A DNA stretch of 50,075 nt from assembly GCF_009735625.1 (NCBI RefSeq), contig NZ_CP046245.1, positions 1 to 50,075 on the forward strand, written 5' to 3'. Below are positions 32,967 to 40,199 of this stretch, piece by piece; position 1 is the first letter of the stretch; each line of letters begins with the position of its first letter. The notes under the pieces are model-generated. The model made no database searches and was not told the DNA's origin. It saw only the letters and a program-made list of their open reading frames with translations. The stretch is from Moorella glycerini (GTDB lineage Bacteria; Bacillota; DSM-521; Neomoorellales; Neomoorellaceae). The position numbers were made by a program, and so were the translations under genes.

Positions 32967-32993
32967 AGCGCCGGTACGCCGGTGCTTTTTGAT
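32967..32993 (+). terminator. Terminator shared by two cassettes
   Basis: AGCGCCGG (32967-32974), loop TACG, CCGGTGCT (32979-32986), then TTTT. The segment CCGGTACGCCGGTGC followed by TTTTTGATTCC recurs after the HEPN gene at 48660. Confidence 0.9.
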
Positions 32994-33005
32994 TCCTAAT
33001 GCACT

Positions 33006-33368
33006 TTACCACTGCCCGCCGGCCAGCAGAAAAGGCGCACATCTGGATCTATCTGAGGCGGGATTTCCTGGACACATGACAGTAGGCGGGGCATCGAATA
33101 ATTTCAGAAGCGCTGTTGCCATCATATCTGAGACCCTAACATAAGGTGCGGATACGCTTAACAGGTAGTATAGGCAGCCGTCCGGTTCTAGGGTTTTTGT
33201 AAAACAAACCTTCGTTTTTCCCGGGAACTCGCCCCAGTGCCTGGGAACTGGCATTACTTCAGTGTTGGGGTCAAATATGTATTCCTCCGCCGCCTTTTTT
33301 ATGAACTCCGCTGTTTTTTTGGCTAAGTCAACATCAAGCTCAGGGTCATAATGGTATTCCTTTTTCAT
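33006..33368 (-). CDS. Hypothetical protein (120 residues)
   Basis: Minus-strand gene with GGAGGTCTT before ATG 33368. The N-terminus is charged and helical (DPELDVDLAKKTAEFIKKAA); the rest is mixed with LYYLLSVSAPYVRVSDMMA and a Cys/Pro-rich end. No family recognised. Gene order suggests transcription together with the two regulators upstream on the minus strand. Confidence 0.6.
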   Translation of the reverse strand: MKKEYHYDPELDVDLAKKTAEFIKKAAEEYIFDPNTEVMPVPRHWGEFPGKTKVCFTKTLEPDGCLYYLLSVSAPYVRVSDMMATALLKLFDAPPTVMCPGNPASDRSRCAPFLLAGGQW

Positions 33369-33442
33369 AAGACCTCCGCCACCTTCATGTTTAAATCCGC
33401 CCTGCCACCCACCAGCACCGCCAGCATATATCCTTTTGGCAT
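33365..33442 (-). CDS. Possible 25-residue reading frame coupled to the next gene
   Basis: MPKGYMLAVLVGGRADLNMK followed by VAEVL ends in ATGA shared with the start of the 120-residue gene. The frame also stays open upstream with sensible residues (VWVYNELAIYTSR), but no good start or ribosome site is seen there. Low confidence. Confidence 0.25.
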   Translation of the reverse strand: MPKGYMLAVLVGGRADLNMKVAEVL

Positions 33443-33489
33443 CCTGCTGGTATATATGGCAAGCTCGTTATATACCCAGACCTTACGTC

Positions 33490-34494
33490 TTAAAACGGCA
33501 AGTCTTCTTCCTTAATCTGTAAATCATCCTCTTCAGTTTTTATTCTTATTGCTAGTAAATTGCCCTCCTGATCAAACTCCGTGACTACTTCCCGCGAAAG
33601 AAGTTCCTCCAGCATTATGTATAAAGTAGCATCATCGCAAGGCTTTAGGATGCCTGCCTTAAAAAGTGTTGTTTCGTTTCCACAGTATTCGCAGTAGCGG
33701 GCATCGGCGACATTGTGGGCATGGCACTCGATACAATCATTATATAGGTATAACCCGCACATTTTACAGTAAGATGCACCTTCCGAGAAATCCGTATTGC
33801 CGCATCTGGGGCAAATAGTGAATCGCATATTTTCGTCAAGGTTAATTCTCAATACATCTTTTTGCATGGTATTAACCTGCCCTTTCTCTTCGGCCACCGC
33901 TACCGTAGCTATGGCCATCTCAACTTCTTTGGTGGCAATTCGCCGTTCACAAAATAATTGCTCAATGTTGGCCTTGGGATAGATATGTAGCTCATCTAGC
34001 CGGTTTATTACCGCTTGCCACGATACTTTAAAGATATTCTTTAACCGGGCTAATTCGTTAACAGTTAATGGTAATCTTACCGCCTTACGAAATTTATCTT
34101 CAGGCATCAAATATTCCGAGGTAAATATATTGGCCTCCCGGTTTAATATCCAGTGTTCATAAGGCAGCAGATTGTCAACATCGAATTCTTCATGATGCTT
34201 TAGTACAATATGTGCCGTCTCATGGCCATAAGTCCAATTGTCGCGGCCTTCAGGGAGATCGCGATTGACATATACCTCGTACTTTCCATTTCCCAAGGAG
34301 AGGGTAAATCCTTCCTCGTGAATAAAATCAGGGTCTTGGGAAGAGCTAAAAACCTTTAACACTGCGACCTGCTTTATAACCCACCTGGCGTCAATGCCAT
34401 TCTCGTCCGCTAACTTCAGTTGCTGCCGAAAAAATCTGGCGGCTGCAATCGCTTGCGCCTTCCTAACCTTTTTTGGTCTTTTTTTACCCATCAA
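33490..34494 (-). CDS. ImmA/IrrE-type metallopeptidase with zinc-ribbon tail
   Basis: ImmA peptidases cleave a partner repressor to switch on mobile elements. The zinc motif TYGHETAHIVLKHH (HETAH) is near residues 89-102, followed by NREANIFTSEYLMPEDKF, the usual ImmA/IrrE second half. Unusually, a C-terminal extension of about 110 residues holds two zinc ribbons: ICPRCGNTDF...YCKMCGLYL and CIECHAHNV...YCEYCGNET. These may bind nucleic acid or sense a signal. Stop/start overlap of 4 bp with the HTH gene upstream. The pair resembles ImmR/ImmA of ICEBs1. Confidence 0.87.
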   Translation of the reverse strand: MMGKKRPKKVRKAQAIAAARFFRQQLKLADENGIDARWVIKQVAVLKVFSSSQDPDFIHEEGFTLSLGNGKYEVYVNRDLPEGRDNWTYGHETAHIVLKHHEEFDVDNLLPYEHWILNREANIFTSEYLMPEDKFRKAVRLPLTVNELARLKNIFKVSWQAVINRLDELHIYPKANIEQLFCERRIATKEVEMAIATVAVAEEKGQVNTMQKDVLRINLDENMRFTICPRCGNTDFSEGASYCKMCGLYLYNDCIECHAHNVADARYCEYCGNETTLFKAGILKPCDDATLYIMLEELLSREVVTEFDQEGNLLAIRIKTEEDDLQIKEEDLPF

Positions 34495-34847
34495 ATATCA
34501 TCCGTATCCTCTATTGCTGCCTTAATGATTCTAGCAATACGCCGACGTTCTTCTGGTGTTGGTTTCCTCCCGCAGCGTCGCAGCACGTTTGTAACTTCAG
34601 GCCAGTCATCTTCTATAGTAGAGCGGTGCTGGCCGGGGTTAGGGTCATCTGTCCTACCTAAGAGGTAATCCACGCTGACGTTGAAAAAGTCGGCGAGGCG
34701 TTGAAGGGTGGCAGGATCAGGAACAGCCCTATTAATTTCCCAGTTAGCTAAGGTGGCCCTATTTACATGGAGGATAGAAGCCAATTCATCTTGGGTTAAA
34801 TCCTTTTTCTTTCTTAATTGTTTAATCTTATCGCCTAATGTGCTCAT
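34491..34847 (-). CDS. Xre-family repressor (ImmR-like)
   Basis: ATG 34847 is chosen because GAGGTG lies about 8 bp before it; an upstream in-frame ATG lacks a site. HTH_3 domain at residues 1-65: LGDKIKQLRKKKDLTQDELA, VNRATLANWEINRAVPDPAT and FFNVSVDYLLGRTDD. The tail (about 80-118) is charged and would be the segment reached by the ImmA-like peptidase encoded next. It faces a Cro-like gene across a shared operator region. Confidence 0.87.
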   Translation of the reverse strand: MSTLGDKIKQLRKKKDLTQDELASILHVNRATLANWEINRAVPDPATLQRLADFFNVSVDYLLGRTDDPNPGQHRSTIEDDWPEVTNVLRRCGRKPTPEERRRIARIIKAAIEDTDDI

Positions 34848-34866
34848 AAGCCACACCTCTAATTGT

Positions 34867-34981
34867 ATAATAAATCTTTTTGTGTAACTCCACAACTTAT
34901 GTGCAAAAATTAAACTTTTTTTTCAAAAAAGCTATTGACTTGTGCAGATGATACACTATAATAATGTGTAGAAGGCACACA
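34867..34981. promoter_or_regulatory. Divergent promoters with three operator-like sites
   Basis: Rightward promoter: TTGACT (34935-34940), 16 bp, TATAAT (34957-34962). Leftward promoter read on the minus strand: TTGTGG (34895-34890), 17 bp, TATTAT (34872-34867). Operator-like palindromes: TTGTG-TAACTC-CACAA (34880-34895, over the leftward -35), TTGTGCAGATGATACAC (34940-34956, between the rightward boxes) and TGTGT-N7-ACACA (34965-34981, just after the rightward -10). The layout matches a phage-like genetic switch. Confidence 0.75.
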
Positions 34982-35000
34982 GAAACAGGTGATGAAAAAT

Positions 35001-35252
35001 ATGAGAGTGGAGCTTTTTAAAGCCAGAAAGGCAAAAGGATTAACCCAAGAAAAAGTAGCCCTCGCAGTTGGAATAGACCGAACAGTATATACGCGTATTG
35101 AACGGGGGGTTCGAATACCCACTGTAGATGTGGCCATAAAAATAGCGTCTTTGCTAGGGAAACAGGTAGAGGAAATTTTTTTGCTAGAAAATGTGCATGA
35201 GACACACAATTTTATCGGTACCCTAATCCCTTCTGGTACAGAAGGGAAATAA
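35001..35252 (+). CDS. Cro-like Xre-family regulator
   Basis: ATG 35001 has AGGTGA at 34987-34992, the best spacing among nearby in-frame starts. An 83-residue HTH protein: VELFKARKAKGLTQEKVALA and VGIDRTVYTRIERGVRIPTV cover the helix-turn-helix. It is divergent from the ImmR-like repressor and probably competes for the same operators, controlling rightward genes up to the recombinase. Confidence 0.85.
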   Translation: MRVELFKARKAKGLTQEKVALAVGIDRTVYTRIERGVRIPTVDVAIKIASLLGKQVEEIFLLENVHETHNFIGTLIPSGTEGK

Positions 35253-35350
35253 AGGATAAAGCAACTTGAGTTTAATTGTGGTGATATTCGCTGTTTCGCG
35301 TTCCATATCCTTCCAAAGAAAAAATAATGTCATCAGGGAGAGAATAAAAA

Positions 35351-36076
35351 GTGCCGGACCAATCTTATATAGCCGTAGTATGCCTATCAGAAGATAAAAT
35401 CCAGAGAAAAAACCGGACACCAGACGCGGAAAGAAAATGGCGCAAGCGCCATGGGTTACCTCCACTTCGGGAACAAGGCAAACGCGGACCTGGCAAAGCC
35501 CCTAGAGTGGACCGCCAGGAGGTAGCCCGGGCCGTGGCCAGGGTGATAGTGGATAATCCCTTAGCTACCACTAAAGTCCTGGCCGAACTGGCGGGCCTAA
35601 TCAGTGAAGAAGCAGACGAAAAGGACCGTAAGGCTGCCGCTGAACGGGTGCGCCAGGCATTGAAGGATCTGCAGAAAATGCCAGGGCTGGCCGGGGATGA
35701 GGCCCTGGCTGAAGCGGTCCGGCAGGCATTTGCGAAGCGGGAGAAAGAAAAAGAAAGGCGGCGACAGGAACGGGAAAAAGAAGCAGCTGAAGCGAGTGCT
35801 TCCCAATATGATGAAGATATCCAGTGGCTAATGGAACAGCAAGCCATACATGTCATCGAAATGAGTAAAGGGACAAAAATTGGAGGGATGGATTTACTCA
35901 AGTGGGCCGGCAGCGCCTATGAACTGGACAGTAGCCGCAATAAGTACATATGCACCTTGGACCCTACCAGCCGGCCGGCAGACCTGCCGTTAATGATATC
36001 AACACTGGGTAGTATACCTGCCGCCAGCGGGTTCAAAAAAGGTAAGGGCGGCGGCAAAAAACCTCTCCTTCCATAA
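35351..36076 (+). CDS. Charged coiled-coil protein of unknown function
   Basis: GTG 35351 follows GGGAGAG. The 241 residues start with SEDKIQRKNRTPDAERKWRK, continue with helices (RQEVARAVARVIVDNPLATT) and a long Lys/Glu/Arg coiled coil (AKREKEKERRRQEREKEAAE), then a globular end with TKIGGMDLLKWAGSAYELDS. The first third may be a winged helix. Located between the regulatory switch and the recombinase and ends at a terminator. No family recognised. Confidence 0.65.
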   Translation: MPDQSYIAVVCLSEDKIQRKNRTPDAERKWRKRHGLPPLREQGKRGPGKAPRVDRQEVARAVARVIVDNPLATTKVLAELAGLISEEADEKDRKAAAERVRQALKDLQKMPGLAGDEALAEAVRQAFAKREKEKERRRQEREKEAAEASASQYDEDIQWLMEQQAIHVIEMSKGTKIGGMDLLKWAGSAYELDSSRNKYICTLDPTSRPADLPLMISTLGSIPAASGFKKGKGGGKKPLLP

Positions 36077-36079
36077 AAT

Positions 36080-36102
36080 ACCGGGTTATACCCGGTTTTT
36101 TG
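36080..36102 (+). terminator. Intrinsic terminator
   Basis: ACCGGGT (36080-36086) and ACCCGGT (36090-36096) around a TAT loop, then TTTTTTG. Confidence 0.9.
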
Positions 36103-36167
36103 TTTTTCAGGACATGCCGGGCGAACAAGCCGTCGTGCATATTTTCATAGAGGAAGGGGGAGTGCTT

Positions 36168-36371
36168 ATGCAAATAGGGCGGCCTGTACCAAGGATAAGG
36201 GTTATTCCTGTGGGGAATGTTGCCGATCACAGAAGGGCCTATGCCCGGGTGGTTGATATTATACGCCAGGCCTGCCCTGACAGGCAGGAAAACCCGCAAG
36301 GGATGTTGAAGGAAGTAAACATGAATCCTGCTATGGGGAAGAAGAAAGATGAAGGCCGTGATTTACGCTAG
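36168..36371 (+). CDS. Small basic protein coupled to the recombinase
   Basis: ATG 36168 has GGGGGAG 5-11 bp upstream. The 67-residue product (IPVGNVADHRRAYARVVDII at its centre) is basic and ends in a charged tail. It overlaps the recombinase start by 23 bp, so the two are translated together. It could be an excision factor for the recombinase, but its fold cannot be named. Confidence 0.6.
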   Translation: MQIGRPVPRIRVIPVGNVADHRRAYARVVDIIRQACPDRQENPQGMLKEVNMNPAMGKKKDEGRDLR

Positions 36372-37980
36372 GGTAAGCACCCAGGACCAGGCCCTTGGTT
36401 TTTCCCTGGCCACCCAGAAAGAACTCTGCGAGAAGAAGGCCCGGGCTTTAGGGGCTTTAGAAGTCGAAGTTGTTGAAGACGCTTACACCGGGACGGAATT
36501 GACCCGCCCTAGCCTGGATTATGTGAGGCAGCTCGTAGCCGCCGGGAAAGTGGACCTTGTAGTTGTCTATGACCCCGACAGGCTTTCCCGCAACCTTACA
36601 GATTTGCTCATCCTTTGCCGGGAATTTGATAAGGCAGGAGTAAGGCTGGAGTTTGTTAATTTTGACTGGCAAAAGACGCCCCAGGGGATGCTTTTCTTGC
36701 AGATGCGAGGGGCCTTTGCCGAATTCGAGCACGCGCTCATAAAGGAGCGTACCCAGAGGGGCAAGGCCAAAAAAGCGGCCAGCGGCAAGATCCGCTGCTA
36801 CGCCAAGCCTTTTGGTTATGGCTGGGACGCCGAGGGGGATACCCTGGTAATTAATCCCCAGGAAGCCGAAATCGTCAAGCAAATGTTTGAGTGGCTAACG
36901 GATCCCCTGGAACCATTAACTCCCTGGCAGATTACCCAGAAGCTGGGCCAGGTGTATCCCCAGGGTCCTAGGGGCAAGGGGTGGGTCCACTCTTCGGTGG
37001 TACGGATGCTGAAAAATCCCGTATATACCGGCCGGTTGAGGCGCAAGGATGAGCAGCCTGATTGGAAACCGGTCCTTGTGCCGGCCATAATTGACCAGGA
37101 AACCTTTATGAGAGCCCAGGAGATGCTTGCCAGGTCCAAGCGTTTTAACCCTAAGACTACCAGGAGAAGATTCCTGTTGCAGCGCCTGCTGGTATGCGGG
37201 GAGTGCGGGAGGAGGCTTACGGTCGTCACCCATAACAATCCCCAGAGGGCGAAGTATAGCTATTATACCTGTCCCGGGCGTTACCCTACCAAGTTTGACG
37301 ACCAGGGCCGGGTAGGCAGGTGCGGGCTCCCACCCTGGCGAACTGAAGAAATAGATAAGACAGTATGGGATACTATAGCTTCTATAATTAAGAACCCGGA
37401 GCTTTTTTACCAGTATATTACCAGCGAGAAGCTGGAAACAGCCAGCATTCCCCGGAGGCGCCTGGAGGAAGCGCGGAAGAGGCTAGAGCAGGTGCAACGG
37501 GTGATCGAGCGGATTGACCGGGCTTATTTTATCCTGGAGGCGTTGCCCGAAGAAGACTACAAGCGTTACCGGGCGGAACAAGAAGGAGAGCTAGTAAGAA
37601 TAGAAGAAGATATCAAGAGGCTTGAAGCCGTAATTAACGCCCAGGAACAGGTGCAAAAAGGCGTAGAATTCCTGCGCCAGTACGCTGAAAACCTGGCAAG
37701 GTCGGTGGATGAACTAAATTTTTTTCAAAAGCAGAATATCACTCGCGAGCTGGTGCAGAGGGTAAAAATATATGCTGACGGTAGCCTGGAAATAGAAGGG
37801 TACTTTAACCTCCCCTTTACCGGGCCGGGCAAAAATGTCCCGGAACATTGCGAAGAACTTACAATATTAACCCCACAGAAGAACTTAAAAGAACCACCTT
37901 GCAGTAGTGTTTTAACTTGCACACATCGAGAAGCCTGCTTATATACATACAACTTCCTGATACCCGCAAAAACCAAATAA
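36349..37980 (+). CDS. Large serine recombinase (integrase)
   Basis: Catalytic domain: AVIYARVSTQDQALGFSLATQ with nucleophile Ser10, later VVVYDPDRLSRNL with the essential Arg, and GAFAEFEHALIKERTQRGKA. Recombinase domain about 155-270 (CYAKPFGYGWDAEGDTLVIN). Zinc ribbon VCGECGRRLTVVTH...YYTCPGR...CGLPP near 280-330. A coiled coil (about 370-440) is followed by a DNA-binding end. Length 543 fits enzymes that integrate and excise phages and conjugative elements. attP normally lies next to the gene; I could not see a core site. A terminator follows. Confidence 0.94.
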   Translation: MKAVIYARVSTQDQALGFSLATQKELCEKKARALGALEVEVVEDAYTGTELTRPSLDYVRQLVAAGKVDLVVVYDPDRLSRNLTDLLILCREFDKAGVRLEFVNFDWQKTPQGMLFLQMRGAFAEFEHALIKERTQRGKAKKAASGKIRCYAKPFGYGWDAEGDTLVINPQEAEIVKQMFEWLTDPLEPLTPWQITQKLGQVYPQGPRGKGWVHSSVVRMLKNPVYTGRLRRKDEQPDWKPVLVPAIIDQETFMRAQEMLARSKRFNPKTTRRRFLLQRLLVCGECGRRLTVVTHNNPQRAKYSYYTCPGRYPTKFDDQGRVGRCGLPPWRTEEIDKTVWDTIASIIKNPELFYQYITSEKLETASIPRRRLEEARKRLEQVQRVIERIDRAYFILEALPEEDYKRYRAEQEGELVRIEEDIKRLEAVINAQEQVQKGVEFLRQYAENLARSVDELNFFQKQNITRELVQRVKIYADGSLEIEGYFNLPFTGPGKNVPEHCEELTILTPQKNLKEPPCSSVLTCTHREACLYTYNFLIPAKTK

Positions 37981-38003
37981 TTTCTCAATAGGTTTCCCTG
38001 ATG

Positions 38004-38031
38004 GCGCGGTATTACCCGCGCTTTATTTTTT
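38004..38031 (+). terminator. Intrinsic terminator
   Basis: GCGCGG (38004-38009) and CCGCGC (38016-38021) around TATTAC, then TTTATTTTTT. Ends the recombinase transcript and separates it from the pilus locus. Confidence 0.85.
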
Positions 38032-38084
38032 GGTTGTTATGGTGATTGTAGCATAATTTTTTAAACCCCGAAAGGAGCGGTTAC

Positions 38085-38159
38085 ATGGTATTAGACATAA
38101 TCCTTCCTGATCCAGATCCCCCTCTCCAGCCAGGGGAAGGAGGTGGCAAAAATGAGTAA
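38085..38159 (+). CDS. 24-residue micro-ORF leading the pilus operon
   Basis: ATG 38085 has a strong AAAGGAGCGG. The peptide is MVLDIILPDPDPPLQPGEGG plus GKNE, acidic and Pro-rich. It overlaps the next gene's start by 8 bp. It may be a leader that couples translation; a role of its own is not known. Confidence 0.45.
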   Translation: MVLDIILPDPDPPLQPGEGGGKNE

Positions 38160-38388
38160 GAGGTGCCAGGTTAGGTATGTGAACCGGGATAAAAGCCACC
38201 CGCTGTATGGCCAGGCCGGGACCATACAGGTGAGGGCCAGGGGGCCGGGACCGAGGAATTTGCTTGTAAGGCTGTATGACGGTAACCTGGTGGTAGCGCC
38301 CTGGGGCAACTGGAGAATAGTAAGGGAGGAGACTAAATGCTGGAGCACAAGAGAATCTTGCTTGCCGCGGGTAATTCCCCGGCGGTAG
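38152..38388 (+). CDS. Small KOW-like beta-barrel protein
   Basis: ATG 38152 is favoured by AAGGAGG; GTG 38143 would lie inside that site. 78 residues: RCQVRYVNRDKSHPLYGQAG and NLLVRLYDGNLVVAPWGNWR resemble a KOW/SH3-like module. The end overlaps the TadZ-like gene by 52 bp. Function unknown. Confidence 0.55.
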   Translation: MSKRCQVRYVNRDKSHPLYGQAGTIQVRARGPGPRNLLVRLYDGNLVVAPWGNWRIVREETKCWSTRESCLPRVIPRR

Positions 38389-39542
38389 CCTGGTTTAAGG
38401 CCCGTTACCCTAAAACTGACATTGATAGCAAACTAAAAGACGGGTGGCTCCCTGACGCCGTCGTGGCCGTCCGGAAATCCCGCATGGGCGGGGTAGATGA
38501 TCCAGTCGCAATAGTTGGGGAAACCCTGGCCCGGGGTAGCCTCCCGGTCGTTGTTATCGTGGCCGGCAAGAAAGATAAGACAGGGGAAGATATCGCCCGC
38601 CGGGCTGGAGCCCTGGGGGTCCCGGAAGCATGTATCCTTTTTGCCGGGGAAAAGGGCATCACCGCGCCGGATATCGCAAAAGCCCTGGAAGATGCGCTGG
38701 CCGGGGAATTGCGCCCGGCCCCCTTGATTTATTACGAAGAAGAGGAGAAAAAGGAAGAACCGGTAGAGGCCAATGATAACATTAAAGGCGTAAACGTACC
38801 ACAACAGCTAGAAGCCTTGCCTGGAATAAGGGAAACAGCAGCCTGCCCGGCGGTAGAACCGGCGGGGAATGTAGACTGGTCCCCGCTTGCTCCTTACAAG
38901 GACAGGATTGTTCCCTTCCTTAGCCCTTGCGCCGGGGTGGGGAAGACCACCCTGGCGGCAGCCCTGGCGGCCCATATCACCTCCCAGGGGGGACAGGCAG
39001 CAGTTATAGATCTGGAAACACCGCCAATGGTCCGTTTGCACCTGGGCAACACCACCCTTGAACGTGAAGGAAGCTGGCAACATACTGTAACCCCGTGGGG
39101 GGCCCTCTGGGTACCTGAAAAGCATGACCTGGCTGGCATAGCCGCCTTATTGGGCCAACTGGTGAGGGACGGTTACCGGGTGATTATCGATGCGCCCTAT
39201 TTACGGGTACCGTGGGATAATTTTGCCCGGCAGGTATACGTTGTAGGCGGGGACCTGCGGGCCTTATATGCCTGCCAGGGGCAGGAAAACCTTAATGATG
39301 CCATCCTGGTTGCCAACCGGGTACCGGTTGCTGCTTTAAGCATCTGGCCCTCGGTGGTGGAAGATGTTTTAGGCAAGGTACCGGAAGTAGTTATTGCCGA
39401 AGATCAGGAGGGCTGCCAGGCGACGGTAGCCGGTATGGCGCCGGCTATAGTCCCTCCCGGCAGCGAAAGTATCGCTGCCGGCATTGGTGCTTTGGTTGCC
39501 CTGCTATGGCCGGAAGGGGGATCTGCTGGTGCGCCTGTTTAA
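38337..39542 (+). CDS. TadZ/CpaE-like protein with altered P-loop
   Basis: 401 residues. N-terminal receiver-like part (about 1-115: LLAAGNSPAVAWFKARYPKT and LPVVVIVAGKKDKTGEDIAR), acidic linker (EEEEKKEEP), then a MinD-like ATPase domain starting FLSPCAGVGKTTLAAALAAH near 195. GVGKTT is intact, but the upstream signature Lys of deviant Walker A motifs is missing (SPCAG in place of KGG). TadZ proteins position the Tad machinery at a cell site. First full gene of the pilus operon; GGAGGAG precedes ATG. Confidence 0.75.
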   Translation: MLEHKRILLAAGNSPAVAWFKARYPKTDIDSKLKDGWLPDAVVAVRKSRMGGVDDPVAIVGETLARGSLPVVVIVAGKKDKTGEDIARRAGALGVPEACILFAGEKGITAPDIAKALEDALAGELRPAPLIYYEEEEKKEEPVEANDNIKGVNVPQQLEALPGIRETAACPAVEPAGNVDWSPLAPYKDRIVPFLSPCAGVGKTTLAAALAAHITSQGGQAAVIDLETPPMVRLHLGNTTLEREGSWQHTVTPWGALWVPEKHDLAGIAALLGQLVRDGYRVIIDAPYLRVPWDNFARQVYVVGGDLRALYACQGQENLNDAILVANRVPVAALSIWPSVVEDVLGKVPEVVIAEDQEGCQATVAGMAPAIVPPGSESIAAGIGALVALLWPEGGSAGAPV

Positions 39543-40164
39543 GAATTACCGGCTGCTGCTGGTGCTGGCCGCCGCCTGTGCTGTAATGGCGGCCCTGGCC
39601 GCTACCGCCGCTATTAATTCTTATTTAAACCTGGTAGCGGTGGTGGTGGCCAGCCGCGACATCAAGCCTAATGAACTTATTGGCGAAGGCGACCTGGCCC
39701 TGAAGGAATTCCCGGCAAGAATGGCAGGAACGCACTGGCTGAGAAGTATGGAGGGCGTAGCCGGGAAAGCGAGCACGGGGTTTATCCCCGCCGGGATGCC
39801 TATAACCAACTCGATGTTGTCCGAACCCGCAGATGCGGGCCTGGCCGGCAGGCTCAAGCTATACCCCGGCACAGTGGCTTTAAGCCTGGAGGCCAAGAAT
39901 GATACCACTGTAGGCCAGGCGGTAAAGCCCGGGGATCATGTGGATGTGTATGCCCTTTCTAAAGGCGGCGGCGCTCCGGGGGCAGCGCCGGGCGCCCAAC
40001 TTGTAGCTATTGGGGTTCCTGTGCTGGCCACCCCGACAGGGAATGACGCCCTGGCCGCTAAGGCAGTGGTGCTGGCCGTGACGCCGGAACAGGCAACCAG
40101 GATACTTAATGCCCGGGCCGCCGGGGATGACCTGGCCTGCACCCTGAATAAGGCGGGAGATTAG
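39529..40164 (+). CDS. cpaB: CpaB/RcpC-like pilus protein with SAF domain
   Basis: GTG 39529 with GGGGGA upstream. A membrane helix (LLLVLAAACAVMAALAATAA) is followed by the SAF domain VVVASRDIKPNELIGEGDLA and AGMPITNSMLSE, and RcpC-like segments KNDTTVGQAVKPGDHVDVYA and AVVLAVTPEQATRILNA. CpaB/RcpC proteins sit in the periplasm or wall side of Tad systems. Overlaps TadZ by 14 bp. Confidence 0.87.
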   Translation: MRLFKNYRLLLVLAAACAVMAALAATAAINSYLNLVAVVVASRDIKPNELIGEGDLALKEFPARMAGTHWLRSMEGVAGKASTGFIPAGMPITNSMLSEPADAGLAGRLKLYPGTVALSLEAKNDTTVGQAVKPGDHVDVYALSKGGGAPGAAPGAQLVAIGVPVLATPTGNDALAAKAVVLAVTPEQATRILNARAAGDDLACTLNKAGD

Positions 40165-40199
40165 AAACCTCGAGCGCAAAAAAGGCGGGTGACCATCAA

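Noticed and set aside
37981..38084. attP site next to the recombinase
   Set aside because: Expected by analogy, but no core palindrome or repeat stands out and the chromosomal junctions are outside the window.
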